The translations under genes and the position numbers were made by a program. Under the pieces are notes generated by a model. It was not told the DNA's origin, made no database searches, and saw nothing but the letters and a program-made list of their open reading frames with translations. Below, piece after piece: positions 11,763 through 23,900 of a DNA stretch of 64,000 nt. Position 1 is the stretch's first letter. Each line of letters opens with the position of its first letter. Source of the stretch: Acridotheres tristis (taxonomy: Eukaryota > Chordata > Aves > Passeriformes > Sturnidae); the NCBI GenBank assembly GCA_037013685.1, contig CM072888.1:13582216-13646215 (forward strand). Reading direction: 5' to 3'.

Positions 11763-14700
11763 GTTTATTGTGTTGAACAACACCTTTAAACAGTGTCATT
11801 GATTACATACCACTTGTTAAGTAAAATAAATGGCGTGATAGTTTTTTATATCCATGGAAAGTACGGAACCATGAAGAGTTGCACCCTTGTCTGAAAGCTT
11901 GATCTTTACAAAGAGCCATTTTCTGTTTATGTGAGGATATATGTATTGATAGATCTCTGAGAAGGTCATACAAGCAACATATTGGATATGCATTTTTATG
12001 GTGCCTTAAATGTTTAAAAAACGAGACAAAGTTGCATAATGCTTGGAAGTATTGTTTAAAAATCTGCTGTGATCTCTTTGTCGTGGTTAAATTCTAAGTG
12101 TTCTGTTTTGGTTTTAGAAGGCTTTCTAGATGGCATTAATTGTCATTCAGCTTCCTAAAATGTTCCAGTGTTTATCTTCTGTTCTTATGACAGAAATCTG
12201 ACATTTCGTACAAAGCTGAGCTAATAAGTAGCTTTTGTAATTATGAGACAAAGCAATACCTCTGCAAGTACTGAACAATTTGAAATGGGGACTCAAATCA
12301 GCTTGCACTGAGCCCTTTGAAATGAACAAGCACAGTTTCATCAGGTCTCCTAAGGAATTCTCTGTCCTTATCATAAATATTCATCTGTTCTAAGAGGCAT
12401 TGTTTGAAGTGCTTTTAAACCATGTTTAGTATTCTAAAAAAGGATACTCAGATTAGGTTCACACTGTGCTGTGCTGCTGCTCTATGAACCCATTGGAAGA
12501 GTGAGAGTCATTGCAAAGAAGACTTCGTAGCAAATAGGCAAGAATAAGATAAGAAGATAAAAATCTGGGTACAGGGGGATAGTAATTTGGTTGATCTCCA
12601 TCAGACATAGCTGGGAATACCATTCAGGCCAGGACTTGCTCTGATACAAGACCATGTGTTTCTGAACAATAAGAATCTGAAATTAAGAAGGAGCAACAAA
12701 ATTCTGTGAGATATATCTTGACTTATTCCATTAGTTTGAGTGAATATAAATGGTTATTTATATTCAGGCTATTCCTCTGTTTAAAGACTTTGTAGCATTA
12801 CACCAGGAATTTTTTTCCTGCAACAGTATAATGGTATAGCATTGTGTGCAAAGCAGTTCTTTTATTCCTTTAGTGTTTGAAAGGCAAAAGGTTTAGTTGG
12901 TGAAGGTTAGTGCTTTCTCAAAACCTGAAATACCTGTACCCTTTTCTATCCTAAAATTATTGTCCCAGTCTTTGAATCCTCTCGGTGTCTGTTAAGAATG
13001 CTTGGCTAGCACTGTTTATTTGTGGAAATTGTGAGAAGCCTGCTCCCATAGACTGATTTAATGTCTTTACTACTTTGAGGGGCCTTGAAGAAATTTAAAT
13101 TTGGTTACATGTGTAGTACTTGTACATAATACAAAGAAAATATTACAGCTTTATTTTTCTCAGCCTAGTGGATAAATATCACTTAGGAATACTTCATCCT
13201 ACAACAGCCTCCTCCTTCTGGGCTGAAGGAGAGCTGAAATTGCTGGGACTGCTTCAGCCTGAAATGGTAACTGCCCACTGAAGGATTTAAAACACACAAG
13301 AAGAGCTGCACCATTTAACTGAGCAAGAGTTTGGGCCAGAGCGTGCAGGAAGTTTTGACACCATGAAGATCTCTAAATTTGTGCATAGGTAATGTTCATT
13401 CCTGTCTTGTAAGCTGCTGGTGTGGACTCATAGGAGATTAGGCATGTAGCAATTCCAGTCTTTCTTAATAGGAGTGGAAGTATTTTAACTCCAAAGGAAA
13501 GTTCAAGTGTTGTGCAGGATCTTACACAATATTGGTGATTCCAAATTTGCAGCCTAAGGTAGGAACCCAGTGCAAATAACATATCCAACTCTGATCCTGC
13601 TGTTGATTCATACTCTGTTACAAATCAGACACAAATATGGATTTTGTTTCAGAATGAAGAAGATGGAACAGGGAAGGTATTGTTCAGGAAATAATTACAA
13701 ACAAAAGGAAGCCTGGCTTATGCAGAAGAAAAACACATTTGTGTTTGAATTAATGATTTCTTGAGTTAAGAGTGTGTTTCTTATGGCTAAGATATAGGAG
13801 ACCTGGAAGTTTTTGCTGTTTAAGTGCCAATTCCTGAGGATGGCTGTAAACTGCTATAACTTGCACAGCTAACTTTTGCTAAATGCTGTCTTTGTTCTCA
13901 TAAATCAATGCAGTTTTTTTATCTCTTGTACATCTTATTCTCTCTCTCTTCCTTATCTTGTGGTTTTCTCATTTACCACCCATGACTTTTGCAATCCAAC
14001 AGTTTTTAGCATGTCACATTAAAATAAATATGTAGAGTTTTTCGTGGATTCCTAATTCTACTGCAGCTGCATCTGGTTTTATGCTGTGCTTACAGACTTT
14101 GTTACTTGAGTACTAGTGCATGTCTATCCCAATCAGTGATCTTGCAGAAGTATTTTTTACCTCTTTACCTCTCCTCATTAAAGTCTACAGTTTGCCTTTT
14201 GTTTTGTTTGTCTTCTGGTTTCAAACTTCAGTTTGCTGAAGAGGACTTTTGTTTCAAATGAAAGAAGATGCTCCTGGCTATGCATTTGACTGTGAGAGCG
14301 GTGGTGTTTGTGGGAGGAATTTTATAAATCTGGATGGAAACATGAAATTTGGCAGCTGTGATCACAAGCAGAAAGGATGCCTAAAGTAAAGAACCAAATG
14401 CTGGTTAGCTGTGTCTCCACTCCCTCTACTTTTCTTTTGCTTTTCTGAAACTGTCTAGACACTTTCTGGAAGAAACTTTATTGGGGCAAATAAACTGTAA
14501 GCTCAGTAAACTATGGTGGGAAATTAATTTGGAATTCATCAGTAGAAATGCTGGTGTATTTCCATGAGAAACCTGGCTGTAAGAGTTAGTAATTTAATAA
14601 GTAAATCATCACATTACCATGTGGTTTGCATCAATCTAACCAATGTAGCACAAATTTGAAAGCCTCTAGTTTAGTTGTTGATAAATTATAAATCAATTGT

Positions 14701-16656
14701 TGGTAGTTATCATTGTGAAAGTAATTGTTACAGAGTTAAGAAAATCAATAATGGTTTATGCTACTCACAGGATAAAAGGCAGCCTTTGCTCAATCAATTA
14801 CTGTATGGCATTTGCTATTCTCCTGTATGGAAGTATTTTAAAATACTAATGCTTAATACAACAAAAACCTCTATGTGCAATTGCCATATTTACTTCATGA
14901 AAGAGAAGAGAGCTGGAAAATTGCATAAGTTAGAGCTGGTTTTTATATTCATGGGGATACTTTCATTGATGCCAAATATTGATTGGATAATAGAAAGCAG
15001 AATTCTTCCTGCAGCCCTAAGGGATCCCTGGGACTTCTCTTTGTTTAGTTTTATGCTTATTTCCTTTCACATCAGCCATGAACATGGACATTGAACCTTT
15101 CATTGCTTTCTCTTCCTTGTATCCTACCTGATGGTCCAGAAGTGGTTGACTGCTTTTCTACCATCCACTCACACTGTTCTTTGCCTGTAGTGGTTCTTTG
15201 GTTTTTATGCTTTTAGACATTGACTAGAAATTGATCCATTATTGATTTCAAGTAACTGTGCTTTTACAGTATGATGTGCACCTTGACATAGGAGAAAGAA
15301 GAATGCAGTACAGGAAAAAAAAGGTGTTTTATGGAACAAATCAGAAGGTATTTCTAGGGATAAAAATGCTGAAGATTGTAAGTCCTCATAAATACATAAT
15401 CTCATGAAGTACATGAAATTACACCAAATACTGCCAGTTGTGAGAACAAAATAAATGTGCTCTTTTTTGTTTTTTATTCGTCCTCATGCAATAATGGTTT
15501 GCTATTGCTTTGATTTAAAAAGGAAAGAAAAAAGGTGGTGTGACATGACTACTTCCAGCTGCTGGAGTCGTGGGATAACAAGTTATGTTTCTGTATGATA
15601 CTGTGTGGTTTATACCTTTGAAATGTCCATTTAAATGGATTATCAGTTTGCCATGAACATCGTAGTCTTTCTAACTTATTCTTACTGAGTGATAAATCTA
15701 CTCACAAATTTCTGAGAGAGATTTTTGCTTGACACTTTCTATGCCTGACATCAGCTACAATGTCCAATCTTCAGAAACCTTGGGCAAATAACATTTTGCC
15801 CTTTTGAAGGCAAAATTTGAGGTAAAGTTGGAGTTCTCACGTACTCTCAGTGACTCTTCTGTGCTTTTGTAACTTGCACAGCTGCTGTTATAAATCTTGA
15901 AGTAGGACTGTTTCATCGTTCTCAAGCTGGAGTGAAAAACAAGCTGACATTTCCAAATGCACAATAGAATTTCCTTTCTGTTCTTTCTTTCTGTTAACAG
16001 AATAATTTAAGGTCTTACACGTCAACAAATAGTGTAGTAATTAAGACCATCTCAGGTATACAGGCAGATTCAAGTAGTGTTTCCTCAAGACTTTGATTCA
16101 ACATTCTCAAAGTTAACTTAGGGTATGTGATTGAAAATGTGTTGTTCAAATGACAGTTTATTTTAAAATCCACATGCTTAATTTTTATTTTTTTAAGCTA
16201 AATATTTTTTTTCAGTGATAGAACTCAGGAAAAGCAAATGCAATTTTAGGGATTAATGTTGTGACACTGAAGTGTAGTGTACATATTCAGAAAAAAAATA
16301 CATGTATTCGGTTTATCATAATTCACTTCCGCAATTAATCAGTATAAACACATATGTGCTGAGCCATTTAAAGTCATTCTGCAAAGCTATTTCGGAAGTT
16401 TATTGAGATTATTTTCCAGAATGTATATATACAAGTGTATCTTAATTTGAAAAGAGCTAGATAACTATAGGGAGCAATTAACCTCTTTTGCACTTTCATT
16501 GTTTTGTCTGTGTGGTAGTATGACGTTTAATTGGTGTATCTGCTTCTTTGTTTAACATTATTGCTTTTCTTGGTAATGTATATCTTATCAGTATCAGCAA
16601 AAGAAAATTTTTCTAAAACTACAAAAATCAGAAAAGAGCCCAAGCATATACTTTAC

Positions 16657-16673
16657 AAAAAAAAAAAAAAAAA
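16657..16673 (+). repeat. Poly-A run of 17
   Basis: Seventeen consecutive A. I looked upstream for a retrocopy that could explain it as a poly-A tail and found no recognisable gene or SINE, so it is listed only as a homopolymer. Confidence 0.85.
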
Positions 16674-19374
16674 GTTGTCTTATATTTCATTATAGATAAA
16701 GTTTACATTGCTTATGTGTCCTTAGGTTTTATTTTTCAATTTGTTCAGGAGCATGAAGATACTATGTTTGGGTCTTGCATTTTTCTTAATGTTAGAGAAC
16801 ATAGCTTCTAAAACTACTTTTTTTACAAGATGCAGCCAACAACTGAACACTCTAGAATCAGGTCTGTGTATTAGAAAACTTTTCTGCCATTCACCACTAT
16901 ATATATTTTTATATATCCATTTTCATTAATGAATCTGAGCCTTAGCTGCTTTTAGATACTTATAAAAGCAGCATGGAGTTTGGTAATACTAATTTTCCTC
17001 TTCTCCTTGTAGAATAGAGACACTATAATATTTTGAATACCCCTTGAGTCCATGGTTTGACACTGCTTGACATTAATGTTTTGTTTCAGCACAGTAAGAT
17101 TATAAATCTGAAGCCAAGACCAGTAATAACATCTTTCCAGACCTCTTTTAAAATCAACTGTATTTAGGATTATTTTTCTTTCATAAGAATGTTTTAGAAT
17201 AATTTTGCTTTCCTGTCTTCCATGGCACTCTGTATGCATGCCCATGATACGTGCCAGTCTTCTGCTGTGAAAAAATTGAAATCTAAGATAGATCAGATGG
17301 TGTATAAGAAAGGAATTTTTCCTTTTAAGTTTACCACTGTCACTAGGAAAAACAATACCGTTATGGAGACAGCTGCAGGGAAAGCTGACAACAGGATTGC
17401 ATTGATCACTCTCTTGGCTTTGGGAATACTGTGGGTAAGAATATATTCTCACCATGAGCCAGCCTTGATTCAAAGCATTCTAGCTAAATATCAGTGGTTT
17501 ATATGTCCTTGTGAGGACATTGTAACAGCCTCATCCGTGGTGTTTATTCCTCCTTTGGCAGTTCCATTTAGGATCATGGTGCTTTTATGCTAACTATGAT
17601 TCATGTACATGTGAAAGCTGAACTAAGAGCCTGAATAAGATTAATCCTTTTTCCAAACCTATTGTGCTCCTGCTTAGAATTTCCTAGAAAAGTTGGATGC
17701 AAAATTCACTCATTTAAGAAAAAAAATGGGGTCCATGTAACATATGTCCAGCTCAAACAGGGTCCCCACTGAACAGTGACATTAAAGTGCAGTGTTTGCT
17801 TCATTTTAAATTGCTAATTTTGTTTGAAATGCTTTTGTCAATTTTATTCCTTTCACACTGTCAGAGGGTAATTTGTGGGTCTTCAAAATTTTCTTTTTCT
17901 TTTTGCGTTACCACCAGTTGTTTCTTTACTTTTGGGGGTTTCATTCAAAATCTGTATTAAGAGAGACATGCTAATCACTTCTAGCCCTCAGTGAAAGAAA
18001 TTGCAAATAGCACATGCTCGATACCTGCCTGATACCTGTCTCAGTTTGAACAAGGAAGAGGGGAACAACTGCTGGTGGCCACGAGTTAAAACTCTCCCAA
18101 GGAAAAGGATGGCTTGGTTGCTGGTTTTACAGGGCAAAAACTGTTTCTCATACTGCCTTTCATCTTCCTCTTGCAGACTGAGTTGTGTGTATGTCAAATG
18201 CTGCTCTTGGCCTCGTGTCTGAGAAATCTGCTGCTTCTGACGTATTTTCCCCAGGGAATTGCAACTGTTTGTGCTTGTCCTTTGGCAGCCCATGATCACA
18301 ATATTTTAATTTCCTCCTAACAGCTTTAAAATGGGACTGACTAGAGATGCCCCTCACCTTTGCTTGGCTTCCATCTTCTGGAAGACAGTCTGAGTATTTT
18401 TGAGGTTCATTGGAAGTGACTTCCTCAGTCCTGCAGGGCTCTATGTTTTGCTCCTTGTTAAGGGCTATCCAAAGATGAATTCGAGTATAGAAATTCCCAT
18501 TTGGAGATGTTATTGACAATTAAAAACTGAAAGAATAATTATTCTCTTCTTTAACAATGCTGTATTAGTTTGAGTCTGGGCAGAGAGTCTCAGCAGATAA
18601 GCCAAGGTGTGAAGCACAAGCAACTCTGTCAGAATTTCCTGCCTGAATGTTTGTATCCAGGGTGTATACAAATTAGGCTATTACCAGCATTCAGAGACTG
18701 GAAATTTTTACTCAATGGGGGAAAACCAAGGCTGTTATTTAGAATGACTGGGAAAATTCTCCTCCTTGCCTAGTAATCCTTAATTTGAAAGACAGCATCA
18801 ACATTGCTGTTACCTGCTCTGGTTGCACATCAAGCATTTCTGACAGGAGAATTCATTATAATTGGCAATCAGTTCATTAGTTTAGAATTTTTTAGGGATT
18901 TGTTTTTTTATTTAATAGGGCTGTTATGATAAAACTCTGTGGTTGAGAAGGCTGCTCTGTCATCCAGGAAAGATTTCAAAAGTTACAGGCTGCACCAAGG
19001 GCGGAAAGATCTTTATTACACTGCTTCCGTCTAGTCAAACTTGAAAACGAGACATATTTGCTCACAGACTGGAGTTTATTAGGCAGAAAGAGTAATTAAA
19101 TTTGAATTGTGTCAGCCAACTACCTTGAAATGAAGAGAAGTCAATGTCCATTGCTCCAAGGAGAAAGAAGGAAATGATTAGTTATAATTATGCTCGCTGT
19201 CCAAGAGAATTGCTTCACACCCCTTGTTTGAATCTGTTGCTAAGGGAGGAAAAAAAACTAAACAAAGGATCTCTAATCCTTCTCTTAATGTCTAAAATTT
19301 CTTGATTTCAGGATTCCCTTTGGGAGTTAGAAGGAACCAGATACTACTGAACCATAATATTGTAAGGATTGACA

Positions 19375-19947
19375 GAAGGATGTTAGGTGGATGAGGAATT
19401 GGTTGAATTGTTGATCCAGAGGGACAACCGCTCACAGCCCTGATCAGGGACATCAGTGACAAGTGCTGTCCCTTAGGGGTCCATAATGGGACCACTGCAT
19501 TTAATGTCTTCATTAATGATATAGACAGAAGGATTGAGTGCAGCCTCAGCAAATTTCCTATGAAGACAGGCTCAGAGAAATGAGATTGTCAGCCTGGACA
19601 AAGGAAGGCTCCAGAGAGACCTTGTAGTGGCCTCTCAGTACTTAAAGGGGTCTTATAAGAAAGATGGGGAGACCCATTTAGTAGGGCCTGTTGCAGTAGG
19701 ACAAAGGGGAATTTTTTTTTTTAAATAAAGATTTAGACTAGACATGAAGAAGAAAATTTTTACAGTGAAAGTGGTGAAATGCTAACACGTTGCCTAGAGA
19801 GGTGACAGATGCTCCATCCCTGAAAACAAAAGTTGGATGGGGTTCTGAACAACCATCTCTGGTTGAAGATGTCCCTGTTCATTGCAGGGATCTGTACTAC
19901 ACCAACTTGAAGGTCCCTTCCAACCCAAACCACTCTGCGATTCTATG
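19375..19947 (+). mobile_element. CR1 LINE 3' end with internal deletion
   Basis: The left part (about 19375-19555) encodes, with stops, the stretch of CR1 reverse transcriptase just before its catalytic FADD box; the residues FINDIDRRIECSLSKF are readable. The sequence then jumps at about 19556 to the CR1 3' untranslated region (CCTATGAAGACAGGCTCAGA onward) and runs to the family's 3' end, AAGGTCCCTTCCAACCC followed by CGATTCTATG at 19947. The catalytic FADD motif and the rest of the C-terminal coding region are missing, a loss of several hundred bases compared with the usual element. The copy is 5'-truncated, as is normal for CR1, and cannot encode a working enzyme. Open frames crossing it on the minus strand are shadows. 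Confidence 0.85.
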
Positions 19948-20436
19948 GGCTCTCAGTAACCATAGAATTATGGTAACAAGTGCAACCAATGAGACTCAGT
20001 TAAAAATACACTTAGAAGAAACTTGCTGATTTTATTTTAATTTAAAAACTGTTTAACAAGAGGAGGCCACAAAAGATTTGTGTTGAAACCTTGGCTTGTA
20101 GTTTAAATCCCTGCATGGATCATTTGTAGAATGTCACACAGCACAAAGCAGGTGGTCCTTTGCCGAGAAAACAAAAGATAAAATACTTTACTGTTAAAAT
20201 TTGATTTAGGTGAAGTTGGCAAAGGTGCCTGTCACTGAAGTGATGTAATACATTCCTTCTTGAGACCTTTTCTATGCTAGTGTATCATTTGAAAAGCGTA
20301 GACCTGATTTCTCCATGGCTACCATCAGTCTTAGGCTGATTTTCTGGGGAAAGTTTCAGTGGACAATGAACAAATTCAAGGCAAAACACAGTCTACACAG
20401 TAGTTTAAAAAAAAATACTATAACCATCTTTTTCAG

Positions 20437-20628
20437 GTGGTTAAGGAAGCTGGAGAGCCTGGAGTCAGTAATCTGTGTAAATCTGACTGTATCACCATCC
20501 CCTCTGAAAATTTCCTATGTAGTCTCTATGAGAGTTTGGCAGCAACAGCCCCTGAAGATTCTATCTGTGCTGGCCATGCTCTCAAGCCCAGGGGATCTGG
20601 GCTGAATAGGAGTTTTCTTTATGTTTGA
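20437..20628 (+). other. Exon-like segment, low confidence
   Basis: The bases before 20437 read CTATAACCATCTTTTTCAG, a good match to a branch point, pyrimidine tract and AG acceptor. An open frame starts straight after it and runs 63 codons to a TGA; its peptide begins VVKEAGEPGVSNLCKSDC and is not biased in composition. No donor site is obvious, so it would have to be a terminal exon. The peptide is not one I recognise. The alternative is a chance acceptor beside a chance frame, which I think is more likely. Confidence 0.18.
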
Positions 20629-20890
20629 CATCCAAATCTCCCTGTGGCTCCTGTGGTTTATCTGCTCTCCCTTCCTAGCATCTTTGTGGCTCTATTTTAT
20701 TTGTACTGGACCATGCATCACTGGCGTTAAGAAAGGAAAATGAGAGGAATTGACATCAGTGAAGCTGGATATTCATGATATTCATGGCACTTTGGATATC
20801 AGGTTTTACTTACAGCGATACAGGGGTAGAGGTCTGGAGTTTTTTGGAGGTAAAACCAGCAGGATTTGGAAATGATCCAAATGTGGGACT

Positions 20891-20923
20891 TGGAGGAAAG
20901 AAGAAAGAAAAAGAAAAGAAATC
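20891..20923 (+). repeat. Purine-rich low-complexity run
   Basis: GGAGGAAAGAAGAAAGAAAAAGAAAAGAAA-type sequence with no pyrimidine over about 30 bases. It inflates the Lys-rich part of the overlapping 95-codon plus frame, which is therefore not credible as a gene. Confidence 0.75.
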
Positions 20924-23900
20924 AACCACAAAGCTTAAAGGCGAATGTGAATTTTTAAGTGACATTGTGATGAGAGTGAAGAGGATAGGCTGGATTAATT
21001 TATTTGTTGAGTTTGAAGGTGTGATGTCACAACAGAGCAAAAGGATGGAAGAGCACAATTGAAAGGGGACAATTAGAGCTTGAAAGAAGGAACACGTTTT
21101 TAATTCATTGATGTTTACAAAGTGAAGGTAAAGACACTTGTCATTTTGTTGGCCTTCCAGCCCCAGAGACAAGGTGCTGTATTGAGCCCCACTTTAAAGA
21201 GATTGCTGTGCTTTGTACAAATGCTTGGCTAGATAAAGCAAGCAGCTTGCAGACCTGTGGGATTCATTATCAAACACTGTCTACCTTTTATTTCCACAGC
21301 ATGGATTTAAAGGGAAACTAATCAGGTAGTTGGAAGAGATACCTATTGGGGTAACTGAGAAGGAAAACCACAGGAAGCTTGGAAAATTCCCCAAATGGCT
21401 TCTGTTTGGAGGCTGAGAGGTTATACTGGGTGGGGTGGGCTCTTGATCTGCCATTCATACACTCCTAGGATGTCATTTTTTGTGAACTCATGTTGTGTCC
21501 TTGAGCAGCGTTGAGGTTCAGTAGCTTTAGGGAGGAAGGGAGAAGGCCATTTTAAAGTTTCCCCAGCTGCAGACAGAGCTCAGCTGAGATATTTAACAGG
21601 ATTGAAAGGGCTTCCAGTGAGCTATTTGCTGACCCCTGGGTTACCTTCCTGTACTGTCTGGCACCTCTGTGTTGCACTTATATTTGCTGAGTGCAACTGG
21701 TTGGATTGCTTATTTATTCCCCTATATAACCTTCCATGTATCATAGAAATCACCCTATATCATATTATCTTACAAGTCATGCAACAAAATGTACATTAAC
21801 TCTTCAATTTTATAAGTTTTCTCTCTGAAACTTAAAGTGTTTTTCCAGCTATTTCACTGACTCAGAACAAAAAAAAAATGTGTACTGTTTAATGTAAATA
21901 GCTGCAATAAATTACAGAAAAATAGCACAGTTTGCAGATTTGTTTTATAAAAAGACTGTTGTAATTTGATATTAGATGGTAATAGTAATAGTTTGGGAAA
22001 AAATATATTTATTCTCTCTTTTTGTAACAGTATTTCACTTTAAAATTCTTTTTGTATTTATAATTTTTTGTTATGTTTTTACTTCTTGGCAATGTGGTAG
22101 GAGGGAGAAAGAGATCAACTGCAGGACAAGAAAAGGTTATTCCTCCAGCTCCCTCTTTCCTTGCAAAGAAAAAGGCAGAAGACAGGTAAAGAACTGACCT
22201 GGTGCTGTGCATTGTGAGTGATGGCACAGAGAAGAAGCTGTTGCAGTAGTTAACCCAGCAAAACACAGATGAATTCAACCAAAAGCAGATTTCTAGTGGT
22301 CCTATAATCAATAAAGCTTTTGCTTTCACTATTTTTGGTCACCTCAAGTTAAATTACTGATATAAAATATGTTTTCCTAGTAGTTACCATCACTCTGGCC
22401 AAGAATCAATTAAACTTATCATAGGTTCTCTCACAAATACAGGTGTTCTGTATATTAGTTGTCTCTAAAAATTAAGCCTCCAAAAATTTTGCCCAGGATA
22501 AATAATTTATTATAATTTACCCAGACTAATGGTAACTCTTAATTAAAACGTATGTGGCATATTTAAGAAAGGAATACTTGAAAGTAAATATGATAAGGAA
22601 TTCTATTGAGGTCTTGGTAATTACCATGTCTGAAAAGAAAAAAATATTAGAGATGTTAATTTCTATTTTTAAATTATAAGTTTCCTTATGTCATTTGTAA
22701 ACTTAAAATTGTTTCCAGTTTTAATTTAGATCTCAACTGTTTGCTTACATACCTGCAATTCAGAATGCTATTTGAAGTGGAATTGTTATGATTGATTTTC
22801 AAATTGTTATGAAGGGAGAAATTATAAGGGATGTGTTCAATTACATTTCCATTTATTTTTCTTAGCTGAAATTTGAAACAGGAGATAGCCCCAGAAAATG
22901 TTTTCCCTGGATACCTTTTGGCTGTGAACTACAGATGAACCAGAAATCATGGTGACTGGTGGAACAAAATATTCATAAGTAGTTTAGTTATTTTCTCCAC
23001 TTGCACTTATTTAGATTATGTCTGAGAAATTAATTCCTCAGAGATAACAGTCCATGTAATTTTATTCAAAATATGCAAACTAGTGCAATTTCCAAGCCAG
23101 CAGAATAAGCACAATAAGTATTTTACAGCTTTCAGTTTAAAAGCTATTGAAGTATATACAAGTATTTCAAAGAGAATCCATTTGGCACACATTAAACTCT
23201 CCAAGCAGAGGTTTTCCTAGATAGTAATTTCTTAATGTCTCTTCAACCCCTTTTTACTTTTCCCCACTGAGAACCATTTGATTTACTAGCAGATTGTTCC
23301 TTATGCTCCTGCCTTCCCCAGCTCAGCTGCCTGCGAGGTAACTGCTGTCACCTGGGCTCAGGGTGCACCACGGGAAGAGCACGGAATTTCCTCTGCCTCC
23401 CCTCCTACAAGGACAGAAGCAACAAGGTGCAACCTTTTTCTTCAGCCATCTGATTTTTCTCCATGGTATGTAATTTTTTTTTTTAATTGTTTTTGATGTG
23501 TTTTTGAAAATCTGGGTTTAATTCTTCTTGTTCTTTTCTTCCTGTACTTGTTTTGGTGGACAATGTATTAAAAAGGAATAGAAGTTTTACTGAGTATAAA
23601 ATGGTCTGCTCAAGTCCCATCATGTTGTTGGCCTCCAGGAAAAACAAAGTCTCTTTGTGCAACTTGGTGTGTTTAAAAGTGTCCTTAAAATTAGACGCAG
23701 GAGAGTTTTCTGGATGGCACAAAGTGAAGGGATAACGTTCAGTGCTCTAAACAATGTCAGTCTTCCGCTAGAACCTGAGAATTTAGAATACAGGATTAGA
23801 AGGAATCTCGTTTTCAGTGGTGTTGCCAGTTGGAGTAAGAAACCTGCTATTTTTGATTGGAAAAGAGAGAAAAGAGGCTATATAGCCTAAGAGAGATAGG

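Larger units (their letters stand above)
8946..19374. other. Unique sequence with minor simple repeats, no supported gene
   Basis: No mobile element is recognised. The longest frames are 173 codons (minus, 16952-17473), 139 codons (plus, 14675-15094) and 123 codons (plus, 17222-17593). None shows a domain, signal peptide or family resemblance that I can name, and their composition follows the AT-rich background. Small repeats in the stretch are listed separately. The part from about 18780 to 19250 is repeat-free and rich in TAAT-type motifs, which could fit a conserved noncoding element but is unproven. Confidence 0.5.

Noticed and set aside
16657..16673. Poly-A run as the tail of a processed pseudogene
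   Set aside because: No gene-like sequence is recognisable upstream.
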